Source: an uncultured Bacteroidales bacterium
Lineage (GTDB): Bacteria; Bacteroidota; Bacteroidia; Bacteroidales; UBA932
Length of the DNA: 64,000 bases
Reading direction: 5' to 3'
Assembly (NCBI GenBank): GCA_944323245.1
Contig: CALURT010000005.1
Location: forward strand, 54,997 to 118,996
The position numbers and the translations under genes are program-made. Positions 42,827 through 51,666 of the stretch are shown here, one piece after another (position 1 is the first letter of the stretch; each line of letters opens with the position of its first letter). Below the pieces are notes generated by a model that was given only the letters and a program-made list of their open reading frames with translations, searched no databases and had not been told where the DNA came from.

Positions 42827-44713
42827 ATGAATATGAAAAGAATAACCATTGTAATAATCTGTATCATTGCAGGTCTGACGTCCTGCATGAAAGACGGGTT
42901 GGCGCCGGCATTGCCGGAAAACGGCCGGATTCCCGGAATTTCTGTCCGACTCGGCTACGACGGCTACGGAGATGGCGCAGCGGCCAAAAGTTCCGCCGGC
43001 GCTCCGGCACTTTTTTCGAGAGCCGACTACGACAGGGTGGAATTGGCCGTAATGGACGGAGACGGACGCCGTGTCAGGGATGTCAAAATCAGATATGATG
43101 TCCCGACGTCTTCCGTTTATATGGAAGCTCTGCGGGAAGGCAGATATGAACTTCTGATTCTCGGTATCAAGGGAAATGCCGATACGGACGGAGCCGCCAT
43201 CCACGATATGGAAACGGCTTCGGACACATGGATTTCATTTCCCGAAAGTCATGTAAAACCTCTTTCCGCAGAGTATTTTCATTCTTCCACGCCTTTTATA
43301 GTCAACGAAGTAATGACTGCTGACGGTATCGTGTTCAAGGCTGAAATTCCCGAGACTGTCATACAACGCAGAATCATTGGAAAATTGGATTTCCCGTTGG
43401 AGTTCCGAAACGGAAACATTCAGGCTGGGTTGGAAGCATTCGGTCTGAAGCTGTTCTCGCCTGTATTCCATACGGCCATGTCCGGCTCGGGAGAATTTTC
43501 AGGCAGCGTATCGGCGGAAGAATTTTCGGCAGACATTCTCGGCAACGCTTCCCTGCTTTTCCTTCCGTCGGTTCCGGAGGCCGGTGGCTTGAAAGGAGAA
43601 ACGACGATACTTACGCGGGATTACCGCGGCAAATATACGGAACGGACCTACTCGTTCGTGACGGAGCCCGTAAAACGGAATGTTGCGTCAGAGGTCGTTA
43701 CCGATGCCGTTCATCCGGACGATGACAACGGTACCATGTTCATCACGCAGGAGGTTTACGACAAGGGCTCTCACGGGGCCATTCTTCAGGATGACGAACA
43801 CCATACGGTATATACGGACAAGTCCGAGCGGAAATTCAACACGGCCGAACCGCTGCAGTTGTCAGTAACGGATGACGGAAAACTGCATGTGAGATTCTAC
43901 TCTCCGAGACCGCTTTCCGAAGTCCTAGTAAAAGCAAGAATTCCGACCTCGGGCGACGAATATTTCGATTTGGCATGGTTCGACAACATTCCGGCCTTCG
44001 CCGACTTTACGGAGACTCTGCCGATGACGCAACGCAGGACATGGTACAGGACAGAATCCGGAAAAATCATGGAAATCCCGCAAACCGGCCCGGAAGACCT
44101 TTCAGGTATGGAATTCAGGATAGAATCATCGGATCCGTACTGGAGCAAACTCGAAGGAATTGTCCACGGATGGACCATAGCATTCGACCTTTACGGAGGC
44201 AATCCGGAGGCGCCCGACGGCGGGCCTCAAGGCAACTGGATGGGTATCCGGCCTGTGCATTGCCGTGAAGCAGTGGCGTTCTTCCTGAATTTCACATATA
44301 TGATAGACATGCCTGAACATGAGCGGATATTGAGGGAAAACCAGGACAAGCTTTACGGCAACGGAGGCGTGGATGACAAGGTGTCGGTCGAGACAGTACT
44401 GAGCCAGATGCGCAGGGACAGAAGCATCAACGTGGGGCTAGTCTATACCGGCAACAATGTCCTTGGATTGGGCGGAGGCAGCACTTTCGGAGCCTATCAG
44501 GGAGGATGGTTCGAACATTATACCTCGGCATACGCCTGCAGTGTGATGTTTCACGAATTGGGCCATGTAATGGGGTATAACCACAGCAGTTCCTTCACTT
44601 ACGGTCCGTGGGCCGAATCCCTTATGAACAATTTTTACGTAACACATCTGAACGAAATGCCGATAGATTCACCGGCATACCTCGACAGCAAGTTGAATCC
44701 AAACAAATATTGA
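42827..44713 (+). CDS. Lipoprotein with fimbrillin-like N-terminal part and metzincin zinc-protease motif
   Basis: This 628-residue protein has a lipoprotein signal (MKRITIVIICIIAGLTSC) and a beta-rich N-terminal half that resembles fimbrillin/Mfa-type adhesin modules (DYDRVELAVMDGDGRRVRDV). Near the C-terminus HELGHVMGYNH (residues 576-586) fits HExxHxxGxxH, the zinc-binding motif of metzincin metalloproteases, and WAESLMNN may supply the Met-turn. The protease region begins around residue 440. I do not recognise a named family for the whole. It is the first gene of a three-lipoprotein operon, divergent from a Crp/Fnr regulator, and should be exported and membrane-anchored. Host proteins or the neighbouring lipoproteins are conceivable substrates, but this is not shown. 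Confidence 0.75.
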   Translation: MNMKRITIVIICIIAGLTSCMKDGLAPALPENGRIPGISVRLGYDGYGDGAAAKSSAGAPALFSRADYDRVELAVMDGDGRRVRDVKIRYDVPTSSVYMEALREGRYELLILGIKGNADTDGAAIHDMETASDTWISFPESHVKPLSAEYFHSSTPFIVNEVMTADGIVFKAEIPETVIQRRIIGKLDFPLEFRNGNIQAGLEAFGLKLFSPVFHTAMSGSGEFSGSVSAEEFSADILGNASLLFLPSVPEAGGLKGETTILTRDYRGKYTERTYSFVTEPVKRNVASEVVTDAVHPDDDNGTMFITQEVYDKGSHGAILQDDEHHTVYTDKSERKFNTAEPLQLSVTDDGKLHVRFYSPRPLSEVLVKARIPTSGDEYFDLAWFDNIPAFADFTETLPMTQRRTWYRTESGKIMEIPQTGPEDLSGMEFRIESSDPYWSKLEGIVHGWTIAFDLYGGNPEAPDGGPQGNWMGIRPVHCREAVAFFLNFTYMIDMPEHERILRENQDKLYGNGGVDDKVSVETVLSQMRRDRSINVGLVYTGNNVLGLGGGSTFGAYQGGWFEHYTSAYACSVMFHELGHVMGYNHSSSFTYGPWAESLMNNFYVTHLNEMPIDSPAYLDSKLNPNKY

Positions 44714-44718
44714 AAGTC

Positions 44719-46929
44719 ATGAAAAAGATAATATTGAAATACATCGTCGCCCCGGCAGCCGCCATTTTTGCCATGGCAGGATGTACGGACAAATCCCTTC
44801 CGGAGAAATCCGGCACAGTAATCCTGAAAGCACAGGCAACGGGTATGGATGCCGCTGACATGACGGCATATGTCTTTGAAAACGGAATCCTGAGGGAAAT
44901 AATCGAAACAGTCCCTTCGGGTACGCCCGGGCGTTATGTCTTCACTCCTTCGGAGCAGTCCGGAACAGTATATTTCATCGCCGGTGCATCTTCGGTAACT
45001 GCGCTTTCGTCCTTGTCGGCAGGGGATACCTTGGATGAATTCCTTGAAGCCGAAGCCTCTCTTGAAGAACTTGTACCGGAAGAGGGGATTGTCATGACCG
45101 GTTCCGGCGATCTGAAAGACGTCACCGGAGGCGTGTTGCAGGTGGAAATGGTCAGGAGCGTTGCCGTATTCGACATTTCTGTCCGTGAAGCCGGAGTCTC
45201 GATAAAAAACGTCGTGATGAAAGGAATTGCCGACAGAGGTTTCGTCAACGGGCGTGTCCCAGTGGAATCTCCGGAATCCGCCGTCTTTACTGAAATTTCA
45301 GCGGCCCCGGAAATTTCTGCCGGTGAGACAATGTTATTGACCTATGTCCCGGAGCAGAAGCATGAGGGTGGTATGATAGAAGTGACGGCTGAAATCGACG
45401 GCGGCATACACGTCCTGAAAGCATCCCTTCCGGCTGAAATCTCAAGAGGCAGGCATTATTCAGTGGAGATCCACGGCAACGGTACCGGAGCTTCACTGAC
45501 TGTACGGTCCGATGACTGGGACACGGGAGGCAGTTCGGAGACAGAGCCGTCCTTGCAGGGACTTATAGACGTGGAGGCCTCGATATTGCCGGACGGCGTG
45601 AGAGTGAATGTATCCTGCGACACGGTTTTCGTCAGCCATTCCGAAACATCTTTCCGCATAGCGGTCGCAGCCGCTCCGGGGTCATCCATAGAACTGTCGG
45701 ATGCGGCGGAAGGAGTGGAGGCCGAAGTCATTCCCGTGTCAAAAAACTCTCTTGTACAGGTCGGGGCGGTGGATGTAAGGAGTGCCTTGCGGCTTCCCGG
45801 CAGGAAAGGTGCAGTAATGCATGCCGACGTAAGCAGTGACGGAGTGCATACCGGCAGGATTGTGATGGTGTTCGAGCCGAATCCCGTGACGGTTTCCGGA
45901 CTTCTTTCCCTTGATGACCAAGGAGTCTGCGATTTCGGAAAATATATCGACGGGGAAATAGCCGTCATAGGGATTCCGGCCGGAAAAAAGCTGTCGCTTG
46001 AATTCGGGGATGACGAATCCCATTGGTTGAAATTGAACGGGACAGCCAATGAAGATGCTTCGCTTACGGTCTACAGACTTGTTGCAGGATGGAAACCGAA
46101 CGACCCGACGGCTGACGGCAGGGTGCAGAGCGGAAGTTTCGTGATTTCTGATGCTGACGGAGGTAATCCGGAAAAATATACGGTGAAAAGGCGCAATTAC
46201 GGTCTTCCGGTGGTAAGAATAGGGGAGACATGGTGGACGAAATACAATCTGCGGGGAAATGTCCGCACTTTCGAAGACCAGATATTGTCATCGGAAGATC
46301 CCGCACCGGACGGCGACGTGCTCGGACTGCTTGTCTCTGCATCCGAAACGGAGTTGCTCGGGCTGATGGGAGACCAGTATCAGGGCGGGAATCCGGACGG
46401 GCTGCCGTTGAGGTACGACGGGACATCCTTCTATCATGAAGGCATGAAGTCTTCGGCTCAGAATTTCGGTACGACAGCCCCGCATTCTATGGCTCCTGAC
46501 GGTTACATGCTACCTGATTATGAAGACTTTGCCTTTCTCGCAGCAAGCGATGACTACAATCTCGGCGGGGTCGGAAGCAGGCAGTTCACCAACAGGGAAG
46601 GGCAGACCGTCGGCATAAGCATAACGGAAAGGGATGTGTCTTTCCTTGGCGGTCATTATGGCAATGTCTCGTTCTATGAGTTCGAACATGATGGAAACCG
46701 CTGGGTGCTTTACGGACTTGGGCATCAATGGAATACGACAAGCGGCAATATTGCCGTAAAATCTCTCCTTCCGGCCACTTACGGAGATTCCGGAAGGTCG
46801 TGGATGATGGAGGGCTATTCTGCAGCCGACAGGCCGGGACAGAACTGGCTGAAATTCGTCGCCCAGAATACGGTGAAAACAAGAATGATAAGGTGCGTAA
46901 AGGCTCCTGTAGAATATATTTACGAATAA
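44719..46929 (+). CDS. Large lipoprotein with fimbrillin-like N-terminus and FISUMP-like C-terminal domain
   Basis: The protein is 736 residues from the ATG at 44719, 5 nt after the protease gene; the earlier ATG in frame lies inside that gene and gives no signal. The signal MKKIILKYIVAPAAAIFAMAGC is a lipobox. The N-terminal 290 residues are beta-rich with short repeats typical of fimbrillin-like proteins. The C-terminal 300 (from about DFGKYIDGEIAVIG) include GETWWTKYNLRGNVRTFEDQ, APDGYMLPDYEDF and MIRCVKAPVEYIYE, a pattern like the Fibrobacter-succinogenes-major-paralogous (FISUMP) domain. This C-terminal part is shared with the next gene. Likely surface-exposed; function unknown. Confidence 0.75.
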   Translation: MKKIILKYIVAPAAAIFAMAGCTDKSLPEKSGTVILKAQATGMDAADMTAYVFENGILREIIETVPSGTPGRYVFTPSEQSGTVYFIAGASSVTALSSLSAGDTLDEFLEAEASLEELVPEEGIVMTGSGDLKDVTGGVLQVEMVRSVAVFDISVREAGVSIKNVVMKGIADRGFVNGRVPVESPESAVFTEISAAPEISAGETMLLTYVPEQKHEGGMIEVTAEIDGGIHVLKASLPAEISRGRHYSVEIHGNGTGASLTVRSDDWDTGGSSETEPSLQGLIDVEASILPDGVRVNVSCDTVFVSHSETSFRIAVAAAPGSSIELSDAAEGVEAEVIPVSKNSLVQVGAVDVRSALRLPGRKGAVMHADVSSDGVHTGRIVMVFEPNPVTVSGLLSLDDQGVCDFGKYIDGEIAVIGIPAGKKLSLEFGDDESHWLKLNGTANEDASLTVYRLVAGWKPNDPTADGRVQSGSFVISDADGGNPEKYTVKRRNYGLPVVRIGETWWTKYNLRGNVRTFEDQILSSEDPAPDGDVLGLLVSASETELLGLMGDQYQGGNPDGLPLRYDGTSFYHEGMKSSAQNFGTTAPHSMAPDGYMLPDYEDFAFLAASDDYNLGGVGSRQFTNREGQTVGISITERDVSFLGGHYGNVSFYEFEHDGNRWVLYGLGHQWNTTSGNIAVKSLLPATYGDSGRSWMMEGYSAADRPGQNWLKFVAQNTVKTRMIRCVKAPVEYIYE

Positions 46930-46941
46930 TTGCATACAATC

Positions 46942-48480
46942 ATGAAAAAAAGACACATCATTATAATGACAATTGCGGCGCTGCCGGTATTTTTTGCCTG
47001 CAGCAAACCCGGGCCCGATTACGGGCCGGAAGATAATGGAATCATCGTCGATGCGAATGGAGGAACTATAGGAGAAGGGGCATCCGTCGATTTGCTTCCT
47101 ACATTGGCGGATACCCTTGCGATAGACATTGCAGGCTCTTCCATCCCACAGTCGGCGACGGTGTCGGAAGACGGAAGAATCCTGACCCTGTCCCATCTTG
47201 CCGCCGATTTCATCTTATCCGTGGAAAGCGATGTGGAACTCGTTCCCGCATCCTTTGGAGGTTCTTTGTTGAGCATTGAACCCGTTCCCGGGGAATTGAA
47301 CAGGTTCAGGGTCGGCAAAAGGCTGTTTGCTCCGAATGTTCCTGCCGAGACGGTGGAATTGGCCTTTGTCAGAAAAGGTCTCAATACCTATTATCCGGAA
47401 GATGTAATTACGGTGAGGCTGTCGGCCAATCCGTCCGTTACCGAAGGCCCGATGGATTTCAGCACGGAAAACTACAGCTACGATTTCGGAAAATATGTCG
47501 ACAACGGACTCGGAGACTTCATTCTTCCTGAAGGGAAGATCCTTACGGCAGAATTCGGAGAAGACGACCCGTGGCTGAAAGTCATTCCTGAAGCAGGACG
47601 ATGGAGGGTAGTGGGAGGCTGGAGACCGAATGACCCCACTGCAGACGGCAGGACACAGTCCGCTACGCTTGTGATAAGCAATACGGACGGTTCCGACAGG
47701 GAAGAATATACCGTATCACGCCGAAATTTCGGACTTCCGGTGACATGGCTTCACGGAGTATGGTGGTGCAAGTATAACTCAACGGGCAACTCAAGGAGTT
47801 TCGAAGACCAGATACTGTCTTCGGAAGACCCTGCCGCAGCGGCCGGTCAGACGGTTTTCGAATATCTGACTTCGTGTTCAGGAGAAGAGTATGCCGATCT
47901 CTGGGGCTGGCAGTATCAGGGCGACAGCGGAACAGGACTCCGGGCTGTGGAAAGCGACGGGAAGATAGTCATGGACGGTTTCAGCACCACTTCATCCGCC
48001 CATATCAACAGGCTTCCGCCGACGGCTTTGGCCCCTGACGGGTACGAATTGCCTTCCATGGAGGATTTCAACAGAATTTTCGATGCAACAGACTATATAT
48101 GGATGATGTGGGACGGTTCCCATACCTTGAAAAACCCTTGGAACGGCCATTCACGCATTGACAGGAAGCAGTTGCGCAAAAACAATGTTCCGGTAGGAAG
48201 TCTCGAACTGTCCGACCTGATTTATGTGGGCATGTCCTCTCCCGATTATCCCGAGCACGAACCGTTGGTGTGGTACGGGCCGGGAGCGCAATGGGACGCC
48301 GAGGGCATACAGCACTCCGGTCACTACAACAAAATCCTTTTCAGCGTATATTCTCCTGACGGAGACGGTTGGTATATGGACGGGTCCATGGCCGGACTTT
48401 ATCTCCGGAAAAACGGTGCCGGCCCTCGTGATACCCGTGTCCTCAGATTCAAGAAGTCGGATGTGGAGTATATTTATTAG
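46942..48480 (+). CDS. Lipoprotein with FISUMP-like C-terminal domain (paralogue of upstream gene)
   Basis: This 512-residue protein has the lipoprotein signal MKKRHIIIMTIAALPVFFAC and lies 12 nt after its paralogue. The N-terminal 170 residues are beta-rich and differ from the neighbour. The rest aligns with it: DFGKYVDNGLGDF, a segment with WRPNDPTADGRTQSATLVIS, RRNFGLPVTWLHGVWWCKYN, RSFEDQILSSEDPA, APDGYELPSMEDF and the end DVEYIY. The very similar WxPNDPTADGRxQS and FEDQILSSEDPA blocks mark a common module, probably an adhesin or recognition domain. No enzyme motif was seen. Confidence 0.75.
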   Translation: MKKRHIIIMTIAALPVFFACSKPGPDYGPEDNGIIVDANGGTIGEGASVDLLPTLADTLAIDIAGSSIPQSATVSEDGRILTLSHLAADFILSVESDVELVPASFGGSLLSIEPVPGELNRFRVGKRLFAPNVPAETVELAFVRKGLNTYYPEDVITVRLSANPSVTEGPMDFSTENYSYDFGKYVDNGLGDFILPEGKILTAEFGEDDPWLKVIPEAGRWRVVGGWRPNDPTADGRTQSATLVISNTDGSDREEYTVSRRNFGLPVTWLHGVWWCKYNSTGNSRSFEDQILSSEDPAAAAGQTVFEYLTSCSGEEYADLWGWQYQGDSGTGLRAVESDGKIVMDGFSTTSSAHINRLPPTALAPDGYELPSMEDFNRIFDATDYIWMMWDGSHTLKNPWNGHSRIDRKQLRKNNVPVGSLELSDLIYVGMSSPDYPEHEPLVWYGPGAQWDAEGIQHSGHYNKILFSVYSPDGDGWYMDGSMAGLYLRKNGAGPRDTRVLRFKKSDVEYIY

Positions 48481-48522
48481 AGGCCAGAGAGCGGCTCAAA
48501 AGGATATTATGTGAAGAAAAAA

Positions 48523-48552
48523 TTGTTTATTAAATCATTTTAACTACATTTG
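48523..48552 (+). promoter_or_regulatory. Promoter of the LacI-family gene
   Basis: TTG (48523-48525), 19 nt, TACATTTG (48545-48552) fits the Bacteroidota consensus exactly, 17 nt before the ATG at 48570. Confidence 0.7.
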
Positions 48553-48569
48553 CATCAAGTAACCGCATA

Positions 48570-49592
48570 ATGAAGTCAAAAATCACCATAACGGACATTG
48601 CGAAAGAGGCCGGGGTTTCCACTGCTTTGGTCTCTTTCGTCATGAGCAATAAGGCCAAGGGAGCGAGGGAATACCGGGTAAGCCCCGAGACGGCCAAGCG
48701 TGTCCTTGAAGTGGCTGCAAAGTATGATTATCAGCCGAATGGCTCGGCGAGGGCTCTCAGAAGCGGAGAATACAGAACCATAGGAGTGATCCTGTCCGAC
48801 ATTTCGAACAAGTTTTACGCTGAAATTTCCCGGCAGATCGAAAACTGGACCTTCTACCATGATTATGTCGTGCTGTTCGGAAGCAGCGACGAGAATCCCA
48901 AGAAGCTCTCCAATGTCATGAAAGTCTTCAAGAACAAGGGAGTGGACGGGATGATCATAGTTCCGTGCGAGGGTTCCGAATCCGCAATACGCCAGATGTC
49001 CGACCGCGGAATGCCCGTCGTATTGTTGGACAGGGATATTCCGGGAGCTGAATTCAATTCGGTCGTGCTGAACAACTCCAAGGCCTCCGTCATCATGACG
49101 GAAACCCTTGTAGGAAAGGGATTCAGGAAAATAGAGATGATATCCTACAAGACAACTCTTTCCAATATCAAGGACAGGGAATCAGGCTATCTCAAGGCTA
49201 TGGAAGGGGCCGGACTGACCGATACGAGGATTCACCGCCCCGAATATTGCAATTACGGGGAAATAGAACAGATAGTATTGGATGCCAAGGCAAGGAATGT
49301 CGAAGCATTGATATTCACCACATACAATATGTCCCTGATGGGCAGGAAAGCTTTCATATCCCACGGATTGAGAGTCCCTCAGGATTGCTTTTTCGCCTGC
49401 TTCAACAACTCCGATGCCTTCGACCTGTACGAGCCTGACATCCTGTATGTAAAGCAGCCTATCGAGCAGTTTGCCGTAGAAGCTATGACGCTGTTGGTCA
49501 AGATGATCAATGAGCCGGAGAGTGCGCAGTCATGTACAAAGATCATCCTGCAGCCGGAAGTCGTGTTTTCTTCAAGCGAAGTGCATGTCTGA
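48570..49592 (+). CDS. LacI-family transcriptional regulator
   Basis: This 340-residue protein has the N-terminal LacI helix-turn-helix (ITDIAKEAGVSTALVSFVMSNK, then YRVSPETAKRVLEVAAKYDYQPNGSARALRSG with the hinge helix). A periplasmic-binding-protein-like effector domain follows (TIGVILSDISNKFYAEISRQIE, GVDGMIIVPCEGSESAIRQM, PVVLLDRDIPGAEFNSVVLNN). In Bacteroidota such regulators usually control an adjacent SusC-type operon in response to a sugar. Here no carbohydrate gene follows; the next operon is for branched-chain amino acids and has its own promoter and attenuator. The ligand is unknown. Confidence 0.9.
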   Translation: MKSKITITDIAKEAGVSTALVSFVMSNKAKGAREYRVSPETAKRVLEVAAKYDYQPNGSARALRSGEYRTIGVILSDISNKFYAEISRQIENWTFYHDYVVLFGSSDENPKKLSNVMKVFKNKGVDGMIIVPCEGSESAIRQMSDRGMPVVLLDRDIPGAEFNSVVLNNSKASVIMTETLVGKGFRKIEMISYKTTLSNIKDRESGYLKAMEGAGLTDTRIHRPEYCNYGEIEQIVLDAKARNVEALIFTTYNMSLMGRKAFISHGLRVPQDCFFACFNNSDAFDLYEPDILYVKQPIEQFAVEAMTLLVKMINEPESAQSCTKIILQPEVVFSSSEVHV

Positions 49593-49606
49593 TTTATCAA
49601 TGATTT

Positions 49607-49647
49607 GTTAAAACGTTTAACCGAAAATGAATGTTAAAACGATTAAA
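49607..49647. promoter_or_regulatory. Two LacI-type operator-like sites downstream of the regulator gene
   Basis: GTTAAAACGTTTAA (49607-49620) and GTTAAAACGATTAAA (49633-49647) share a central CG flanked by AT-rich inverted halves, the usual form of LacI-family operators. They lie 14-55 nt after the lacI stop codon, where a target operon would normally start, but no such operon is present. Confidence 0.5.
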
Positions 49648-49909
49648 TAACATAATTACAATACCTACAATCCTTCCGTCTTTCGGCAGAAGAAGCGAGG
49701 ATAGTCAGCTATCGCCTTATCCGGGATATGCCGTTGATCCTACAGGGACCGAGACGGGTTATTCCGACGACTGGGCGCTATACGACCTCGCAGCGGACAG
49801 TACCGGACACGTCCGTATCGGGAAATCAGACGCACGCCCTTTCACTCCCTGATTTTCTGACCCCGGGCGGGGACATGTATCCTGAAAAATCCGAAAAAAT
49901 TGCCGGATA
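49648..49909. other. Intergenic stretch with no recognisable gene
   Basis: About 260 nt between the LacI-type sites and the leuA promoter. Short open frames exist on both strands (for example 49631-49852 plus), but none shows a signal peptide, a domain or a plausible start context. It may be the remnant of a gene once controlled by the LacI regulator; I could not identify a homologue by reading. Confidence 0.4.
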
Positions 49910-49941
49910 TTGGTTTTTGTAAATAAAAAATTATATCTTTG
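49910..49941 (+). promoter_or_regulatory. Promoter of the leu-ilv operon
   Basis: TTG (49910-49912), 21 nt, TATCTTTG (49934-49941). The predicted start site, about 49948, is 13 nt upstream of the leader-peptide ATG. Confidence 0.6.
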
Positions 49942-49960
49942 TAGAGTTGACGTTTTGCTA

Positions 49961-50017
49961 ATGCGCAATATTATTAACATATCCATTCTATCCCTACTAC
50001 GGAATTTCGGTTCATGA
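49961..50017 (+). CDS. leu-ilv operon leader peptide
   Basis: This 18-residue open frame, MRNIINISILSLLRNFGS, contains four Ile and three Leu, seven of its 18 residues, clustered at positions 4-13. It lies between the promoter and an intrinsic terminator ahead of leuA, the classic layout of a transcription-attenuation leader. Ribosome stalling at the Ile or Leu codons would leave bases 50017-50027 free to form an antiterminator. The stop codon TGA (50015-50017) adjoins exactly that segment. Confidence 0.75.
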   Translation: MRNIINISILSLLRNFGS

Positions 50018-50094
50018 AACTCTGAGGGGATTTGTTGGAAATGTCGCATACTATACAATTATCCGGGCCTCCGAGTTTCTTCGGAGGCCTTTTT
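50017..50094 (+). terminator. Attenuator: antiterminator segment and intrinsic terminator before leuA
   Basis: The terminator stem is GGCCTCCGA (50066-50074) with TCGGAGGCC (50081-50089), 9 perfect pairs and a 6-nt loop, followed by TTTTT (50090-50094). The competing segment AAACTCTGAGG (50017-50027) can pair with CCTCCGAGTTT (50068-50078) at 10 of 11 positions, which would destroy the terminator. A ribosome at the leader stop codon would cover the segment and let termination occur. Confidence 0.75.
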
Positions 50095-50167
50095 GTATAA
50101 CGCAGCGGTAGCGCAGCAGACAAAACGGAAACAAGACGGATTTTAACGGACTTTAACGAACATATTT

Positions 50168-51664
50168 ATGGACCAGAAACTTTATGTCTTCGACACTACA
50201 CTGAGAGACGGGGAGCAGGTACCAGGTTGCCAGCTGAACACGATTGAGAAAATCGAATTGGCCAAACTGCTCGAGTCGATGAAAGTCGACATTATCGAAT
50301 GCGGATTCCCCATTTCAAGCCCAGGCGATTTCAAATCGATAGTGGAAATATCCAAAATCGTGACGGAATCCACGATCTGCGCCTTGTCCCGTGCAGTGGA
50401 GAAAGATATTGATGCGGCTGCCGACGCCCTGCATTTCGCCAAAAGGAAAAGAATCCATACAGGCATAGGCACGTCCGACTATCACATCAGGTACAAGTTC
50501 AATTCGAACAGGGAAGAGATACTCGAAAGGGCTGTAGCGGCCGTAAAATACGCCCGCAGATTCGTCGACGACGTAGAATTTTACGCTGAAGATGCAGGCC
50601 GCACCGAAAACGAGTACCTCGCAAGAGTCATTGAGGCGGTCATCGCTGCCGGCGCCACGGTGGTGAATATCCCCGACACCACGGGCTACTGTCTTCCGTC
50701 CGAATACGGGGCGAAAATCAAATATCTCTGCGACAATGTCCCGAATATCGACAAGGCCATAATATCCACCCATTGTCACAATGACCTCGGCATGGCCACC
50801 GCCAACACCATATCCGGTATCCTGAACGGGGCGAGACAGGTGGAAGTCACTATGAACGGAGTAGGCGAAAGGGCAGGAAATACCGCCATGGAAGAAGTCG
50901 TGATGGCTATCAAGTGCCGCAAGGACATTCCGGTCTACACGGACATAGTCACATCCCATTTCTACAAGGTGTCGCATTCCGTTTCCACACTGATGCGTAT
51001 GCCGGTGCAGCCGAATAAGGCCATTGTAGGAAGGAACGCTTTCGCCCATTCGTCGGGCATACATCAGGACGGCGTCCTCAAGAACAGGGAAAGCTATGAA
51101 ATCATCGATCCTGCCGACGTGGGCGTGAACGATTCCACCATCGAACTTACGGCAAGGAGCGGAAGGGCTGCACTCAACCATCATTTCCAGCGTCTCGGCA
51201 TCCACATGAACAAGGAAGAACTCGATTCCGCATACGACAAGTTCCTGAAACTTGCTGACTGCAAGAAGGAAATCGGAGACTCCGAACTCTACATCATTGC
51301 CGGAGTGACGCAGGACAAGCTGAGGCAGAAGATAAGGTTGAAATACCTGCAGGTGGTCTGCGGCAAGAACGCCATCCCGATGGCTACCGTCAAACTCGTT
51401 ATCGACGGAGAGGAATGCGTCGCCACATCGAGCGGAAACGGTCCCGTTGATGCAGCCTTCAAGGCAGTCAAGAGCCTCGTACACAGGAAAATCAATCTCG
51501 AAGAATATTTGGTACAGGCCATTACACGCGGCACGGACGACGTGGGCAAGGTCCACATCCAGATTGAAAACAAAGGCAATATCTATTACGGATTCTCGGC
51601 AAATACCGACATCGTGACAGCTTCTGTGGAAGCATTCGTCAATGCCATTTCCAAAATTCTCTGA
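50168..51664 (+). CDS. leuA: 2-Isopropylmalate synthase
   Basis: The enzyme condenses 2-oxoisovalerate with acetyl-CoA, the first committed step to leucine. The 498-residue protein has the TIM barrel start [17 protein letters not shown], the metal motif [11 protein letters not shown] and [17 protein letters not shown], then a complete C-terminal allosteric domain (from about residue 370: [28 protein letters not shown]), so leucine feedback is expected. It is the first structural gene of an eight-gene leu-ilv operon, 73 nt after the attenuator terminator. Confidence 0.95.
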   Translation: MDQKLYVFDTTLRDGEQVPGCQLNTIEKIELAKLLESMKVDIIECGFPISSPGDFKSIVEISKIVTESTICALSRAVEKDIDAAADALHFAKRKRIHTGIGTSDYHIRYKFNSNREEILERAVAAVKYARRFVDDVEFYAEDAGRTENEYLARVIEAVIAAGATVVNIPDTTGYCLPSEYGAKIKYLCDNVPNIDKAIISTHCHNDLGMATANTISGILNGARQVEVTMNGVGERAGNTAMEEVVMAIKCRKDIPVYTDIVTSHFYKVSHSVSTLMRMPVQPNKAIVGRNAFAHSSGIHQDGVLKNRESYEIIDPADVGVNDSTIELTARSGRAALNHHFQRLGIHMNKEELDSAYDKFLKLADCKKEIGDSELYIIAGVTQDKLRQKIRLKYLQVVCGKNAIPMATVKLVIDGEECVATSSGNGPVDAAFKAVKSLVHRKINLEEYLVQAITRGTDDVGKVHIQIENKGNIYYGFSANTDIVTASVEAFVNAISKIL

Positions 51665-51666
51665 CA

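Noticed and set aside
49631..49852. 73-codon frame after the LacI operators
   Set aside because: No signal, domain or promoter of its own, and the start lies inside the operator-like site; kept only as unexplained intergenic sequence.
49759..50058. 99-codon minus-strand frame over the leuA promoter and leader
   Set aside because: It overlaps the promoter, leader peptide and antiterminator in antisense and has no protein-like features.
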